Assembly (NCBI GenBank): GCA_021229015.1
Contig: CM037783.1
Coordinates: 60,838,776-60,902,775 of the forward strand
Direction of reading: 5' to 3'
Length of the DNA: 64,000 bases
Source of the DNA: Solen grandis
Lineage: Eukaryota > Mollusca > Bivalvia > Adapedonta > Solenidae
Shown: piece by piece, positions 27,906 through 40,012 of the stretch
Numbering within the stretch: position 1 is the stretch's first letter
Layout: the number at the start of each line of letters is the position of its first letter
The notes under the pieces: generated by a model
What the model saw: the letters and a program-made list of their open reading frames with translations, nothing else
What the model was told of the DNA's origin: nothing
The model's database searches: none
Position numbers and translations under genes: made by a program

Positions 27906-27955
27906 GTTAGCTGTATGGTCAAACAAGATTCTAACTTTTTTTCTAGAGTTTAGGT

Positions 27956-28162
27956 TGTTGTTGTTGTTGTATTGGGGTTTACCGTCGCTGCGATAGTATT
28001 TCAATCATATAGCGACGTCCAGCTAATTACAGGTGGAGGAAGACCCCGAGTACACAGTCGTAACCGGGTAGAACCACCGACCTACCGCAAGCCAGCTGGA
28101 AGACTTCCTCACATGAAAAATCCGAAGTCCCTACCGGGATTCGAACCCACAGCGGTGAGGGG
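27956..28162 (-). mobile_element. 5'-truncated SINE with perfect target-site duplication
   Basis: Same family as the SINE at 19813, inserted in reverse. It lacks the A-box end but keeps the B box (cgggattcgaaccc on the + strand), and its tail is (CAA)n, read as tgttgttgttgttg. It is flanked by a perfect 13-bp duplication, ctagagtttaggt, at 27943-27955 and 28163-28175. It sits about 50 bp after the weak donor of exon 2. Confidence 0.93.
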
Positions 28163-28613
28163 CTAGAGTTTAGGTATCGCAGTTAAAAGTGTAAAGTTCG
28201 TGGATTTACATAAACATTTCAAGCGGCATAGGGCTGAATAGCAGACATGTATTGGTATAAATCATTAAAAATAAACTTTAAATCACAATTGACAAAAATA
28301 TAAATTCCGAACCTTACATGTATACATGTCTCTGAAATAACGAGTTGTCGCGAAAATATAAATTATGGCAGGAGTATGGGTCTGTAGTTTCCAGTTAAAA
28401 TCTGATAAATGCTGAGAAACCAGTTTGTTTTTGCACTGTTACTTTTGGAACTTGTGATTGAAATTGTCAGAGTCTGTGTTAAAACATTGTTCCCATTCAG
28501 CGCAAAAAAAAAAATTGAATTGTGATTTAAAACTTAGCCATGTTTTAATTTTTTTTTTTAAAAGGCATCGTCTCCTTAAACCATATTTCCAATTCAACGC
28601 AGAAGAAAGATGT

Positions 28614-28616
<3 letters not shown>

Positions 28617-28649
<33 letters not shown>
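28617..28649 (+). repeat. Poly(T) tract of about 33 bases
   Basis: Homopolymer in the intron before exon 3, roughly 105 bp upstream of the acceptor. Its length may be an assembly approximation. Confidence 0.9.
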
Positions 28650-28650
<1 letters not shown>

Positions 28651-28755
28651 GAGAACGAAGAAAGTTAATGCTTTTAAAAGGAAGTTGTTTCAGACCTTCT
28701 ATTTCCGTGCTTTAACTTTCAGATGATATACTTACGATGCCGTTTTTGTCCACAG

Positions 28756-29029
28756 ATTCCTTGAACTAGAGAGCAGCGGTAGACGAGACGAAATTCGGTT
28801 CCATTTTACACATGACCAAAAGCTACGTGTCGAAACATTCCCTTTTAGACTAGCAGACAGCCACTGGCATCATGTAGCATTAACTTTGAGTGGGAGTCAC
28901 GTGACACTATACATAAACTGTAGCAAAATATATGAACGGGTTATATTAACAGTAGATAAACAGTACTTGTCAGGGAGTTCTCTATCTATATACGTGGGAC
29001 AAAGAAATCAACAATATGGCCACTTCTCG
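28756..29029 (+). CDS. NELL: NELL exon 3: core of TSPN/LamG domain
   Basis: At 274 nt this is the longest purely coding exon. It starts after tttgtccacag and ends at tcg/gtaagt in phase 0. It encodes FLELESSGRRDEIRFHF, then the LamG hallmark WHHVALTLSGSHVTLYINC, KIYERV, and IYVGQRNQQYGHFS. The W-H-(x)-(A/L)-L-S strand, the I-(D/N)-C cysteine, IYERV and 'GQRN' are all diagnostic of NELL proteins. This is the strongest single piece of family evidence in the window. Confidence 0.95.
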
Positions 29030-32000
29030 GTAAGTATTCTTCAATATCCCATTTGCATGTAGTTATGTAAAATGTAATCAAAACAAATGTGAACTCTATT
29101 ATCTATGACCAATTTTAGTAGATTCTTTAGAAAATGCAAATTGTATGCCATTATTTCGCTGGCTTGATGTTCCCATTAATTGGAGAAGAGAAACCCATTG
29201 TAACTCAGTTTTGATATTTGCTCAGATGTTGTGTTTTTTGTTGTTGTGTTTTTGCATTTGTCGGTATATCAGATGCTCAAATAAACATTTTGTCGACATA
29301 TTACCTATAAATAAAACAGAAACAAATATGCATATGCTAAGTTTAACAGTGTAACAAAGTGTGAACAAACAAATCGAAACAGCTTCAGTGTTAGTATGCA
29401 AAACTTTCTGCATAGGCATGCAAGCCAGAAACACAAAAAATGGAATTGGTAACGAAGACAAAAGAAACAAACATAATTCTTCGAATGCAAATCTAAGGTA
29501 TTTAGTCGCTCGCTCAGTATCCGTGTTCCGCTTTATATAGTGTGGAACCTGAATTATGCACGTAGTTAATGGTGAAACTAATGGTATGATGCGATATTCA
29601 TTAGAGCAAAACAATGCAACAACAGTGATCACGCCTTCAGTTATTGCTGCACAAAACATAGCTGCAAGCTTTACTTCATTTTGTTAACCGCTAAGAATTT
29701 CAGAACATGCTGTCTGGGAGAATGTCCTATCTTATCACGATAAGTTGTTTTATAGTGATCTTGACTGATTTATCAAGTGTCTACGTGAATAACTTATGTT
29801 TCTTACATACCTGTATGGGCTGGACTTGTCCTTGTCAAGGTTTGAATAATCTTGCAAGTGTTGCAAGATACTTTCATTTTAACAGAAAAATTCTCAATCA
29901 GTACGTTTTGTTACTTGGGTATACATAACAGACATGTCCGATCATCTGTTATAAGAAGTCATTTATTGTTTTAAAAGAAAACTTTCAGCTCTTAAATTTC
30001 TACTTAGTTTGGCTTCAATCTCTAGTAGCCTACTTATGTGAGCCCAGCAATGACCGTCCTTTGTTCCCTGGACTGATGCTTAAGGTATTTTTGTACCGTT
30101 GTCATAAACGGTAATTAATTTGAACAACGCCAAACTTTGTCTTCGCCATTGGGTTTATTTAGTTTAGAAGAGAACGTGATAAATTTGCCAACTCTCTTCT
30201 AAATATCAGAACGACACTGTCGTGTCTTGTTGTCTTGTTATAGCATTTAAGCAGATTTATACAGTGTGACAGAAATAATACCAAGGCGCAAAAATAACAG
30301 AAATGATCCTCTTCTTGTCCAGACATTAGAAGACAAAAACATTTGCAAATCTCCGCCTATCATTCATGCCTTTTTCTGAGACAACGGTTAGACTTCCAGA
30401 GGGCAAGGTCACCGTGTATGCTTAACAGCTGAGGATGATTCCTGACTTCAGGTCCCGCTACACTAAATCATGTGTGAGATCAGCTAAGAGAAATCTTATC
30501 GCAAATACCGAAAGTGAAGAAAAAGACAATCAGTATAATTTGAGATTTTCATAAGGCATATGTAAGTAAGAGTCAGGCATATCCATTAAAATGAATTAAA
30601 CATATACACTACCAATCATGGGATATTATCAGAAAGATCTGTTTGAAGAACCGGTAATCGTCAAGGAAACGTTTAATTTGGTGTAGTGTACCCCGAAGCA
30701 TACTTGATTCGTCTCCAACGGTACCACACTGATTGATGAATGCAGACAGGATTGTTGTGTATTTAATAATTACTTCAACACATGTCTGTTCATGAATGGA
30801 ATGAACTCGCTGGGTGCCTCCATTGCCTCGTATAGCAGACAACGCTTTGATTAGTTTCTGTTGCTTCCAATTAATTAAGGAAATAATGACAAAGAGAGAA
30901 ATTACTTTTTATTCACTTACATTTGATGCCATTATATTCCAAGACCTGCAGTATTTTACATTATATGAATACACAGAAATGAGCAAAAGAAGAGTCTTTT
31001 AATCAATTTATCAGCAGTTTTATATATAAACAGAAAAGTATATCAAATACAGATACTTTATGTATACTTATCGGCATGTTGTCCATAACTTCTAATTTAT
31101 TACTCACCTAGTTCCTTTTTATTCTCGCAGTCCCTAACTGGCTCACTTTATATCACCTTGGAATATGTTTTCCATGTGTGAAGTTGATATTGACGTATTT
31201 TATGACACTATGAGGTCACGTGTGTCTGGCTTTGGTAAGACTAAAGGCAAGATGACGTTACAGTAAATCAGTGTATTATTCATTAGCTGCAAGACCCATT
31301 TAAAGATTATTCAGATGACGCAATACGCATGATTCGAATTCAAATATTTATTAAAAAGAGCAGTATTTAAATGTAAATATTTATTTGTTTGTTTGTTTTT
31401 TTGTTGTTTTTTTTGTTTGTTTTTTTTTTTTTGTTGTTTTTTTTCTTTTTAATAAAATGTGATTCATTATCATAGTAGTGTATTGTACTGTATTCTTTCT
31501 TTCAAGTAACGTAACTTTTAAGCGTAACTTCCTTCCCGTGAAACTGGTTTGAATGAAAATATGAGTAAGACTTGCACATGAAACGACAATTAGGAACAGA
31601 ACACATCAATAACAACAATATTGATTTCAAGGGGTTTTAATCTTTGGCTTATTACTAAAATAGAGAATTTGATGTATTTAGTTTGAAAGAATAAAACGTC
31701 TGAAATTTTGTAGAAAAATGATGGTTCAAATGTCAAAATTTTGATAATTTTCAAACTTATCATAGTTATCTTTTTTTTCGTATATTCTTGTCACTTCTAA
31801 CGTATGCTCCATCTTGGGTCTGTTCAATCTCTTGCTAACCAGGTAGGCTGTTCATGGTTTCACCCTTAATCAAGATTTGTGTGTTTTTGTATCAGTTACA
31901 AAGTGAACAGCAGTTTTAATCAAGTCCAAGACGTGTCTGTGTAGGTTACATAAGATGGTGATATTTTTTAGGTTTTTTTTTTTTTTTTTTTCAATCAGGT

Positions 32001-32346
32001 CGAGACGTTGTGGCGGCCGACTGGCCCCCGCTCTTGACACATTTCCGATTGCTAATCAAGCATCACGAAGTCATGTTACCCCATCAGCAGCCGTTAGAAG
32101 TTCTCTGACATTAATAACTGTATCCAGAATCATTTCGGAATGTGTCTTTTGGTTAACAGATTAATTTTCTGATGTATGTGAAGAAAAAACTTTTTGAATT
32201 ATCTAGGTTAGATAACAATGAACAGGTTTCAAAAGATTTTAAGACTCTATTTTAAATCCTAGGCGTATGAATGAAACAGAGTCTATAAAATATTTGAATT
32301 ATTTCTTTTCATCTTTTCGGGAAAAGCACATTGCAAATCGAAAAAG

Positions 32347-32440
32347 GGGTCTTCCTCCACCTGTAATTAACTGGGCGTTGCTATATGACTGAAATACTGT
32401 CCAAGCGACGGTAAACTCAAATAGTCAAGTCAAGTCAAGT
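32347..32440 (+). mobile_element. Short 5'-truncated SINE with perfect target-site duplication
   Basis: Only the 3' third of the SINE is present (ggtcttcctccacctgtaat, cgacggtaaactcaa), followed by a (caagt)n tail. It is flanked by a perfect 13-bp duplication, caaatcgaaaaag, at 32334-32346 and 32441-32453. Confidence 0.93.
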
Positions 32441-34524
32441 CAAATCGAAAAAGAAACATTTGTTAATTGAAAAGAGGAAATTATTAATGACTTCTTCCAG
32501 TGGACTTAATCTTAAAATAGAATATTTTCACATGGGATGTTTTGCTTCTTCAATAAACATGTAATAGTTAAGTTGCAAAATAGTTTAGACTATTTCTCAA
32601 AATATCCTTGAATATCGCCAGACCAACCTATTGGACAACCTTAGCGATAGTTTTGATGCGTCATTACAACGTATTGAGATGGACTTTTATTTTTGTAGAA
32701 AATTTAGAAGACCTTCTGATCCAATCAAAAATATATAAAGTATAAGTGATACTTGAAAAAAGATCCAAACAATCGGTTAGTTTTCGTTTAAAACACGAAC
32801 AGATTTCACAGTTTTTTCGACTTGTATATTATGTCGAAAAGGATAGAGCAGGTTTTACACGTGCAGTATGAGTGAACAAAGCGACTGTCGGGACTCCATG
32901 AATTATAGAAATTTACATTAAGAAGCAAAGAAAACGCCCCTCTGCAAATGTAAGATACCTGTTCGTTTCTCCCCTCGCAGTTAATGTTAAAATAATTAGG
33001 TATGAGCGATCCGTAAATAACTTATATGCTGTATTATATGACTGGAGCATCATTCACCCCTACCAGTATGCCTGTATCAGTAAAAAAGCAAATAGCCCGT
33101 GGTACCCATGTTGACTAAACCCCTGTATGTTTAGCATATGTTATGTAATTCCATCTTTTGAAACATTAAACAACTTATTTCTCCGGTAATTCCTTAATAG
33201 ACGTATACCAAACTCGATGTTTTTTCCTCGTGCGAAAGAGTAATTAGTAAGTGAAACGTAGTAAGACTTAAAGTCGCGAGGGTGGCTGCGTGTTGAAGTA
33301 TGGTATGTGGGGGTTGGGGTTTAATTTGGTGAATGCGTTAAGATAACAAGTTGTTTTAGCGCTGTTATTATTCGGCATTTTTCAGGCTACCATCAAGAGC
33401 ATGCGTAATTAGAGACACAAATTAGTGCAAAGCAGCATACAGTATTGATCAACTGTTTTTCAGTTCATAAAGTTCGACTATATTTTTTTATAGTTTGCAA
33501 AACAAATATTTGAATGTGTCATTTGGTATCGTTTAAAATATTAAGAAAAAGAGTGGAGTATTTGACTCTCGGAACATTTAAGCATTTGAAAATATAGCGT
33601 GGGGTATTCATAAGTCGTTGGTAGGAAATTCAAGACGTGATGATATACACGTATATCCATGTCATTCAATGCTTTATTGCGCAAGTGTTTAGAAAAGATG
33701 ATTTCATGAAATAAGTTTTTTGATAAAAAAAAATAAACAACTGTATGGAATTTGTCAAAACATTATCAACTACTCAAAAAGAATATTAACCAAACCATTC
33801 ATTTTTCTATATTAATCTATGTTATCCAATTATTATTTATTTGGTAATGAAACTTTGTTTTGTCAAAATGATTATGATATAATGGCAATTTTGTTTTCAC
33901 CTTTGAAGTTAATTCTTTTTCAAGAAATGAAAATATGTTTGCTATTTGATTCTCATGAACGAATTGCTTTAATAAAGGTGTTCCGCCATCTTCAAACTGC
34001 CTATGTTTTAAATGCTCAAGCAATCAAGGGGGGAGATATTGAAACCCATTTCCAACTGCGGTTATCCTTTAGGAATGGAAACAGGTCATTAATTGACATG
34101 TACTTCCTTTATCAATTGGCAAAAAAGAACTTACTTTTAAGCAATTGTATTTCGTGGAGAAAAAACAATTACGCTCTGTAGTTTAATGAATAAATCATGT
34201 AAGACGATTACCACGTGTAAGTTGAAAACTGTTCCAAATCTCGATTTAGATGTTTGTAGCATTATTTTTCAAAATACTTGTAACATTCCAGCGTACTGCC
34301 AAATCCTCCATTACCCAGTGCCCCCTAACTTCCGGTGCGTACCTGGAGAGTTAAACGTAATCTTCTAGATCAGAGAGACGCGGCTGGTGTTTTGTTTATG
34401 AACTCCTTCATTTCTCTCAATTAAGGAGGAATTATGTCAATTTCAATACGGAGAGCTGCAGTTTGTGAATGATTAAACACTGTCCCTGAACGTTCCTACC
34501 TGCATCCGTGGCAGGTTGGGATGT

Positions 34525-34538
34525 CACGTGATCACGTG
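34525..34538. promoter_or_regulatory. Double E-box palindrome CACGTGATCACGTG
   Basis: Two CACGTG sites two bases apart form a 14-bp perfect palindrome in the intron between exons 3 and 4. It could bind paired bHLH dimers. No supporting context is visible. Confidence 0.2.
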
Positions 34539-35220
34539 CTATCTGGGGGCGTTCTCTACCTTGCATATAATATTCCTTTATCAGAATACCAGAAATTAGT
34601 TAATTTATCTCGCATACGCGCAAAAAAACTAATGTTTTACTGCAGCAATTAGTGAAAAAAATAGCTGAACATATCGCATTGTTGCATAATAGAGTACCAG
34701 TTGCCTAGATAATTTAATGATTTCAAATGAACGGAAATCTGTCATACATTAGAGTTTTTACCTGAACATCCTCAATGAACTGCAAACAAAAACCCCCCAA
34801 ACACTTAGCTAGCCAGTCTTTTGAATTCAGGAATTCGTCTCAGAGCAGATTGCAAACGAAGCATGTATGAAATATATTTGGACACACAAAATCCCAGCAG
34901 ACCCCTAGTTAATATCGCGAAGCAGGCTGCTCTTAGTACACATCCATTATTGGCAGCGGTTGCCTAACCGGAATTTTACAAAACTGTTGTTATATTGAAA
35001 TGTATGCATTCGTTGAGATATGTATTGTTAAAATCTAAGTGACAGTCAGCAGTTACTTATTGTGTAATAACAGTTCGTTATGATTTAGACGACCCAGTGA
35101 TATTCTTTATTGTCTTCGGACCCGAAGACTTAAAGTTTGATCCATATACAAGGCATAAACATTTCAAAGCACAAAGTACTGGTCCTGCCCACGAACCGTC
35201 GCGTGGGGAGTAGTAAAATA

Positions 35221-35366
35221 CCCCCGGCTAACTGTTTCATACAACGAATACCCCCGGCTAACTGTTTCATACAACGAATACCCCCGGCTAACTGTTTCAT
35301 ACATCGAATACCCCCGGCTAACTGTTTCATACATCGAATACCCCCGGCTAACTGTTTCATGCAACA
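35221..35366 (+). repeat. 30-bp tandem repeat, five copies
   Basis: Unit cccccggctaactgtttcat plus acaacgaata, almost without change except caacg/catcg. Because 30 is a multiple of three, frames stay open on both strands (IPPANCFIQR on +, MKQLAGGIRC on -). No start, splice or family evidence supports translation. Confidence 0.95.
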
Positions 35367-36084
35367 ATGCAATATATTAAGCTACATTCGCATTATTGAA
35401 CATTTGGTGAGAATAAGACGTAGACAATAACTGTAGAGTTTTTCAAGGTGTTCTTTGAAAGTGAGTTTGAAGATTTCAAAAAGCATGAGAATTACATTTT
35501 GCCAAGTCAGGCTTGCTTACCCCACATACGAGGGGTGATCATTATACCCGCGAACTTTAATATAAAATTATTCATTTCAACCACAGGTCAATAAAACTGT
35601 ACTCCTTTTCATAGTTTAACTTGTCATATTTGTTAATATTTAATAAGATTTGAGCGCTTGCTCTGCTCTGTACTATACCTCCTTTGGTCTTAAACCGAAC
35701 CTCATTATAACTAGCGTTTACAGACCAAAACAGTTAATAGCAGATACCATTTGATATTAATGCATACTTGACTACTCTTTCAATGAGTGCAAACATGACT
35801 TTTTATCAAATTGTATTTAGATTTAATAAACCGCACACACCGTGTGTCTGGAAGGCGCCTTTGTTGTCTTATTAAAGGTAAATAGCATGTTGATTAGTTC
35901 CAAGTCAAACAGGGGTAATGGCTGAGATTGCTTTGTGAGCGTTTAAACAAAGAGAACTGAAGTCGCAGATCATCTGAACTAAACCCTACAATAAAATTAC
36001 CACTAAGACCGGAGTCAACTAGTTTTAATAATGAAGAGGCGATGTCAGTAATGAAGAAAAAAAACAAAAGATATTAATGGAAAG

Positions 36085-36740
36085 GTGGTCTTAAAAGGAA
36101 CGTGGTCTTATCGGTTAGATGGTCTTAGTTATGAGGTGGTCTGATAAGCAAGTAATAAGATACCAGACATGAAATAATGGTTCTGACAACAGCGGTATTC
36201 CGTATAAGGTGGTCCTTCTGTTGGAGTGTCTTATCGTGAGGTGGTTTATCTATTGAGTTAGTGGCCATACTATTGAGTTGTCTTCATTGTGAAGAGGCCC
36301 TTTTATGCGGGTGGTGTTAATTTTTAGGTGGTCCTTCTATGAAGGTGGTTCTACTATTGAGGTAGTCTTCAACTTGAGGTGGTCTTACATTTAGAGGTCC
36401 TACTACTGCAGTAACCCTACTATGGAGGTGGTCCTACTATTGTGGTGGTCCTACTATTCTGGTGATCCTACTATTTAGGTGGTCCTACTTTTTAGGTGGT
36501 CCTACTATTGAGGTGGTCCTACTATTGTGGTAGTTCTACTATTGAGGTGGCCCTACTATTGAGGTAGTTCTACTATTGAGGTGGTCCTACTATTGAGGTA
36601 GTTCTACTATTGAGGTGGTCCTACTATTGAGGTAGTTCTACTATTGAGGTGGCCCTACTATTGAGGTAGTTCTACTATTGAGGTGGTCCTACTATTGAGG
36701 TAGTCCTAGTATGGATGTGATCCTACTTTTTGGCTGGTCG
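36085..36740 (+). repeat. 17-bp minisatellite with 34-bp higher-order unit
   Basis: The core (about 36415-36715) alternates aggtggtcctactattg and aggtagttctactattg, so two 17-bp variants form a 34-bp higher-order unit. The left part (36085-36414) is a strongly diverged version (ggtggtcttac, ggtggttcta). It is in the intron between exons 3 and 4. Confidence 0.92.
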
Positions 36741-36980
36741 TTATATGCGGTTTTACTGTCAAGATTTTAAAAAGTACCCATTTTGGAGTGTTAAGAAATC
36801 GCTATTTTAAAAATTGCACTAATTGACATAATTTAAAGACTATACATTATTCAACAAGCCACGCTGACCTACTTATTTTTAATTGTTCCACGGTCAAAAG
36901 ATTATGAAGTTTTTACATGCACGTATCCTTGCTTATCGTGTCTTGTTTATACGCAATTCTTTAACAGTTCGTGCGTATCG

Positions 36981-37350
36981 CATTACATGTGGATACATAT
37001 AATTGTATTACATGTGGATACATATAATTACATTACATGTGGTAACATATCATTACATCACTGTGGAAACATATAATTGCATTACATGTGGATACATATA
37101 ATTACATTACATGTGGATACATATCATTACATCACTGTGGAAACATATAATTGTATTACATGTGGATACATATAATTACATTACATGTGGTAACATATAA
37201 TTACTTGTGGATACATATAATTACATTACTTGTGGAAACATATAATTACAATACTTGTGGAAACATATAATTACATTACTTGTGGGTATATATAATTACA
37301 TTACATGTGGTAACATATAATTACATGTGGTACATATAATTACAATATAT
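36981..37350 (+). repeat. 25-bp minisatellite upstream of the exon 4 acceptor
   Basis: The unit cattacatgtggatacata plus taatt is repeated about 15 times with indels (gtaac/gatac, cttgtgg/catgtgg). The array ends about 40 bp before the acceptor, so the branch point of exon 4 lies at or near its edge. Confidence 0.93.
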
Positions 37351-37389
37351 GAGACACATTTAATTAGAATAATTTGTCTTCTTTTTCAG

Positions 37390-37462
37390 GGGGCAATAGA
37401 AGAATTAAAAATAGTAACTAAACCGCATGGTTATTTACTCCAATGTCCACAACAAAATACAG
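37390..37462 (+). CDS. NELL: NELL exon 4: end of TSPN/LamG domain
   Basis: A short exon (73 nt, 24 codons plus one base) after tctttttcag, ending in acag/gtgagt. It encodes GAIEELKIVTKPHGYLLQCP, matching the closing strand of the NELL TSPN domain ('G--QDV-L---P-GFISQCP' in vertebrates) and its conserved QCP cysteine. It lies after an 8.4-kb intron. A 25-bp minisatellite runs up to about 40 bp upstream of the acceptor. Confidence 0.92.
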
Positions 37463-39333
37463 GTGAGTGGAATTTTAGCTATAAATTATAACACCTGTTA
37501 CATCCAAAGCTTTACTACGTTATATGTTAGCATCATAATGATTTGTCCTCCTTATTACTAAACAATACAATTAACTATTTAGAACCAAAAAAGGGGGCAA
37601 ATAGCTTAATTTCATTATCAACGTTTTTTTGTTGTTGTTGTTTTTTCCTTTCTGTTGTCATTATTTTGGACAAAACTATCGGGGTTTGCTTGAATTATAA
37701 GTTTAAGTTAATATATATATGTAATATATTTTTTTCTACTTTTCTACTGATATGAAACTTGATATACACATGCATCGTTTGGTCTCAATCAGCTGTGATA
37801 AGTTAATCATTAAGAGAACATTTAGCTTGATATTGGATTCTTATTATTTGGTTTATCTTATTGATTTATGTTATTCATCTTGAAGAGAGCTCATTTCAGC
37901 TTGAAATAATTCATGAGGATAGAATATGATATCATATTTCTTGCTTTCCTTTTTTGTGTGTTGCGTAATACAGTGTATTTGTAAATAAGAGAGCGGTCAG
38001 AATGACACAAGGGTTTAAGTTATGCTATGCTTGGGCAATAAAAAAACATAGTGAACATAATAGACGGTAGTCTTTCTTTTGGGGATATCAGGCCTGGCAT
38101 GGCTTCCTTGATCTGGAGCCACAACATCCTTAACCCAAATCCCTCTAAACACGTCGAAAATGCACTGGATGTTTTCATGCTTGTGTTTTGTTTTGACATA
38201 TGTTGAATTATAACACGAAACCTTTAGTCCGCGCTACCCGCTCTCTATCACGGCCTTTGTCTAAATATTTTGTACCTAGACGCACGGCGATATATTGCAA
38301 GGGTGCCGATTTAATCTAAGTACCATCAGGCCAAAACATTGCAAAATCTTAGTAATAGTCTCCCGCCATTGTTTTAGGCTACCACACACACATTTATTCG
38401 CAACATCCACAAGAAATAAGGCATATTTATTACATTTTTTCTATCTTTACGACCATCAAAATATCGAAGTCTAGGGGGAGAGAAATTAAACGAACTGCGA
38501 TATTTAGCAGACAATTTTTGCCAATCATCCCCCGCTATCATTAAAGTGATTGTTATCTTTATACCTCTTTATGATTTAATAGAGTTCTATTCTTACAAAT
38601 TTATGCCTTTGAACTCCCGTTTAGATTAGGACTGAATTACATAATCGCGCTGAGATAGCTTTTAGAACTTGTTTTAATTTAGCAAGGATTTTGTCTTATT
38701 TTCATATACTTGTTGCTAAGAGTCGTTGTGATATATAATATGCATCATTGGACCATATAGGTGAAAACGAGGTATGTTCACAGTTAGCAAATGATTAAAT
38801 CATTATAACTTCCAAAAAGCGCTCCTCGTCAAAATACCAAGTAATGCATTTCATTTATAGAGAAATTTGCAAAGACTCGTTATTACAGCACGTGCAGAAG
38901 AACACTGTCAATTATTTCATTCAATAATGTTCCGTAATCGGATATTCAATGCTTAAAAGACATTTCTACAAACATTATTGTAGAGATAAAAATACATTTT
39001 TTTTTTGGCATTCTATTAGTATGTTTGTAGCTTTGACTATTCATAGTATAATTACATGTATTATGTTTGCAATCGAACTTCTTCTCTCACGTAGTTATAT
39101 GTTTGTTCTTTTACTGATATGTCACATTTACACATTTGAAATATATAGCGAGCCTGTCAAGTTTATATGACCTTATTATCAATCGGAAAATGCGTTTATC
39201 GTTCTTATGTAATTCAAAAGCACTATGTTTTTAAGTTAAATTACCTTTTATATACATAAACATTGTTGTTTTATGTTTTGTTGTTGTTTTTAATTTCGCT
39301 CTAAATATTCCCAACACTATTGTTACATTGCAG
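37463..39333 (+). other. Intron between exons 4 and 5
   Basis: AT-rich sequence with T runs. I see no repeats, elements or exon-like frames worth calling. Confidence 0.6.
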
Positions 39334-39416
39334 TGTGTCCAACGTGCGCTCAATTCCAAGCTTTGCAAAACAAAGTGAAAGAAATGTATTCCGTCTTCCA
39401 GAATCTTTCTATAAAG
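39334..39416 (+). CDS. NELL: NELL exon 5: CPTC motif and coiled coil
   Basis: The exon starts after gttacattgcag and ends ataaag/gtaagt in phase 0. The split Val codon is followed by CPTC, then QFQALQNKVKEMYSVFQNLS. CPTC right after the LamG domain is conserved in NELL1 and NELL2. The heptad-like hydrophobic spacing begins the coiled coil that mediates multimer formation in the family. Confidence 0.92.
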
Positions 39417-39880
39417 GTAAGTTGTATGTGACTATTGTTTTATTTTGTGCGAAGTATTGGTGGAAAAAAGAAGCCATTTTAAAAATGTGTAAAATGTATG
39501 ACCATTATATCAGTATATATTTCAAAAATACGAGTTTTTTTTTTATTATATTCTAATCGGTATAACTTCTCGTGCATTATTTAGCAATTTTGTTTTCGTT
39601 AGGATAAGCATATGCTAGATTATCTTTCTATTACAAGAATGTGCAAATCCTGAAATTTTTGAAAATATATTGAATAATAATGAGTAGTTACACACAACTT
39701 TTCAACTGTTGTAAAATATAACCAATTTGCAAAAGTATTCATGTAAGTAAAACTCAAGATTACATATATGTTCTTAATTAAAAGTGATGTTTAAAACTTT
39801 AAAAACCTTGCCCATGGCATCAAAATGTATCATAAAATATTATTGCGCAAGAAATTCAACTAGTTCTAATAATTTTACAG

Positions 39881-40012
39881 CTACTTCAAGCAGAGGAGCG
39901 GATAACAGGTTTAGAACAATGCCAATGTTTAAAAAGTTGCCATCAAAATGGTACAGAAAGAAAAGAAGGTGAACTATGGAAGTTGGACCAGTGTACCATA
40001 TGTATGTGTCGG
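39881..40012 (+). CDS. NELL: NELL exon 6: end of coiled coil, first half of VWC1
   Basis: Forty-four codons, phase 0 at both ends, after taattttacag. The chain runs LLQAEERITGLEQCQC, ending the coiled coil in a Cys pair, then SCHQNG and the VWC signature CTICMC. Vertebrate NELL breaks at the same place before the NGT motif. The donor cgg/gtaagt is consensus. The last ~14 exonic bases plus this donor have been copied repeatedly into the following intron (40013-40790). Confidence 0.93.

Larger units (their letters stand above)
29030..36080 (+). other. First part of the large intron between exons 3 and 4
   Basis: No exon-like frames recognised. It contains a T/G-rich run (31379-31455), a truncated SINE (32347-32440), a double E-box palindrome (34525-34538) and a five-copy 30-bp repeat (35221-35366). 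The longest open frame (145 codons, - strand 29659-29222) is AT-rich, unlike any known family, and judged spurious. Confidence 0.6.

Noticed and set aside
29222..29659. 145-codon open frame on the - strand, the longest in the window
   Set aside because: It is AT-rich, antisense inside a NELL intron, resembles no family and has no splice or promoter context. Its hydrophobic look follows from T-rich codons.
35130..35430. Coding gene across the 30-bp repeat
   Set aside because: Frames are open only because the period is divisible by three; both strands are equally open and flanks show no splice or start context.
36961..37350. CRISPR-like array (regular short repeats)
   Set aside because: Repeats are contiguous without unique spacers and the genome is eukaryotic; it is a minisatellite. 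The same holds for the 26-, 28- and 17-bp arrays.
39784..39972. 62-codon frame overlapping exon 6
   Set aside because: It is in a different frame from the NELL coding frame and is a shadow of exon 6.
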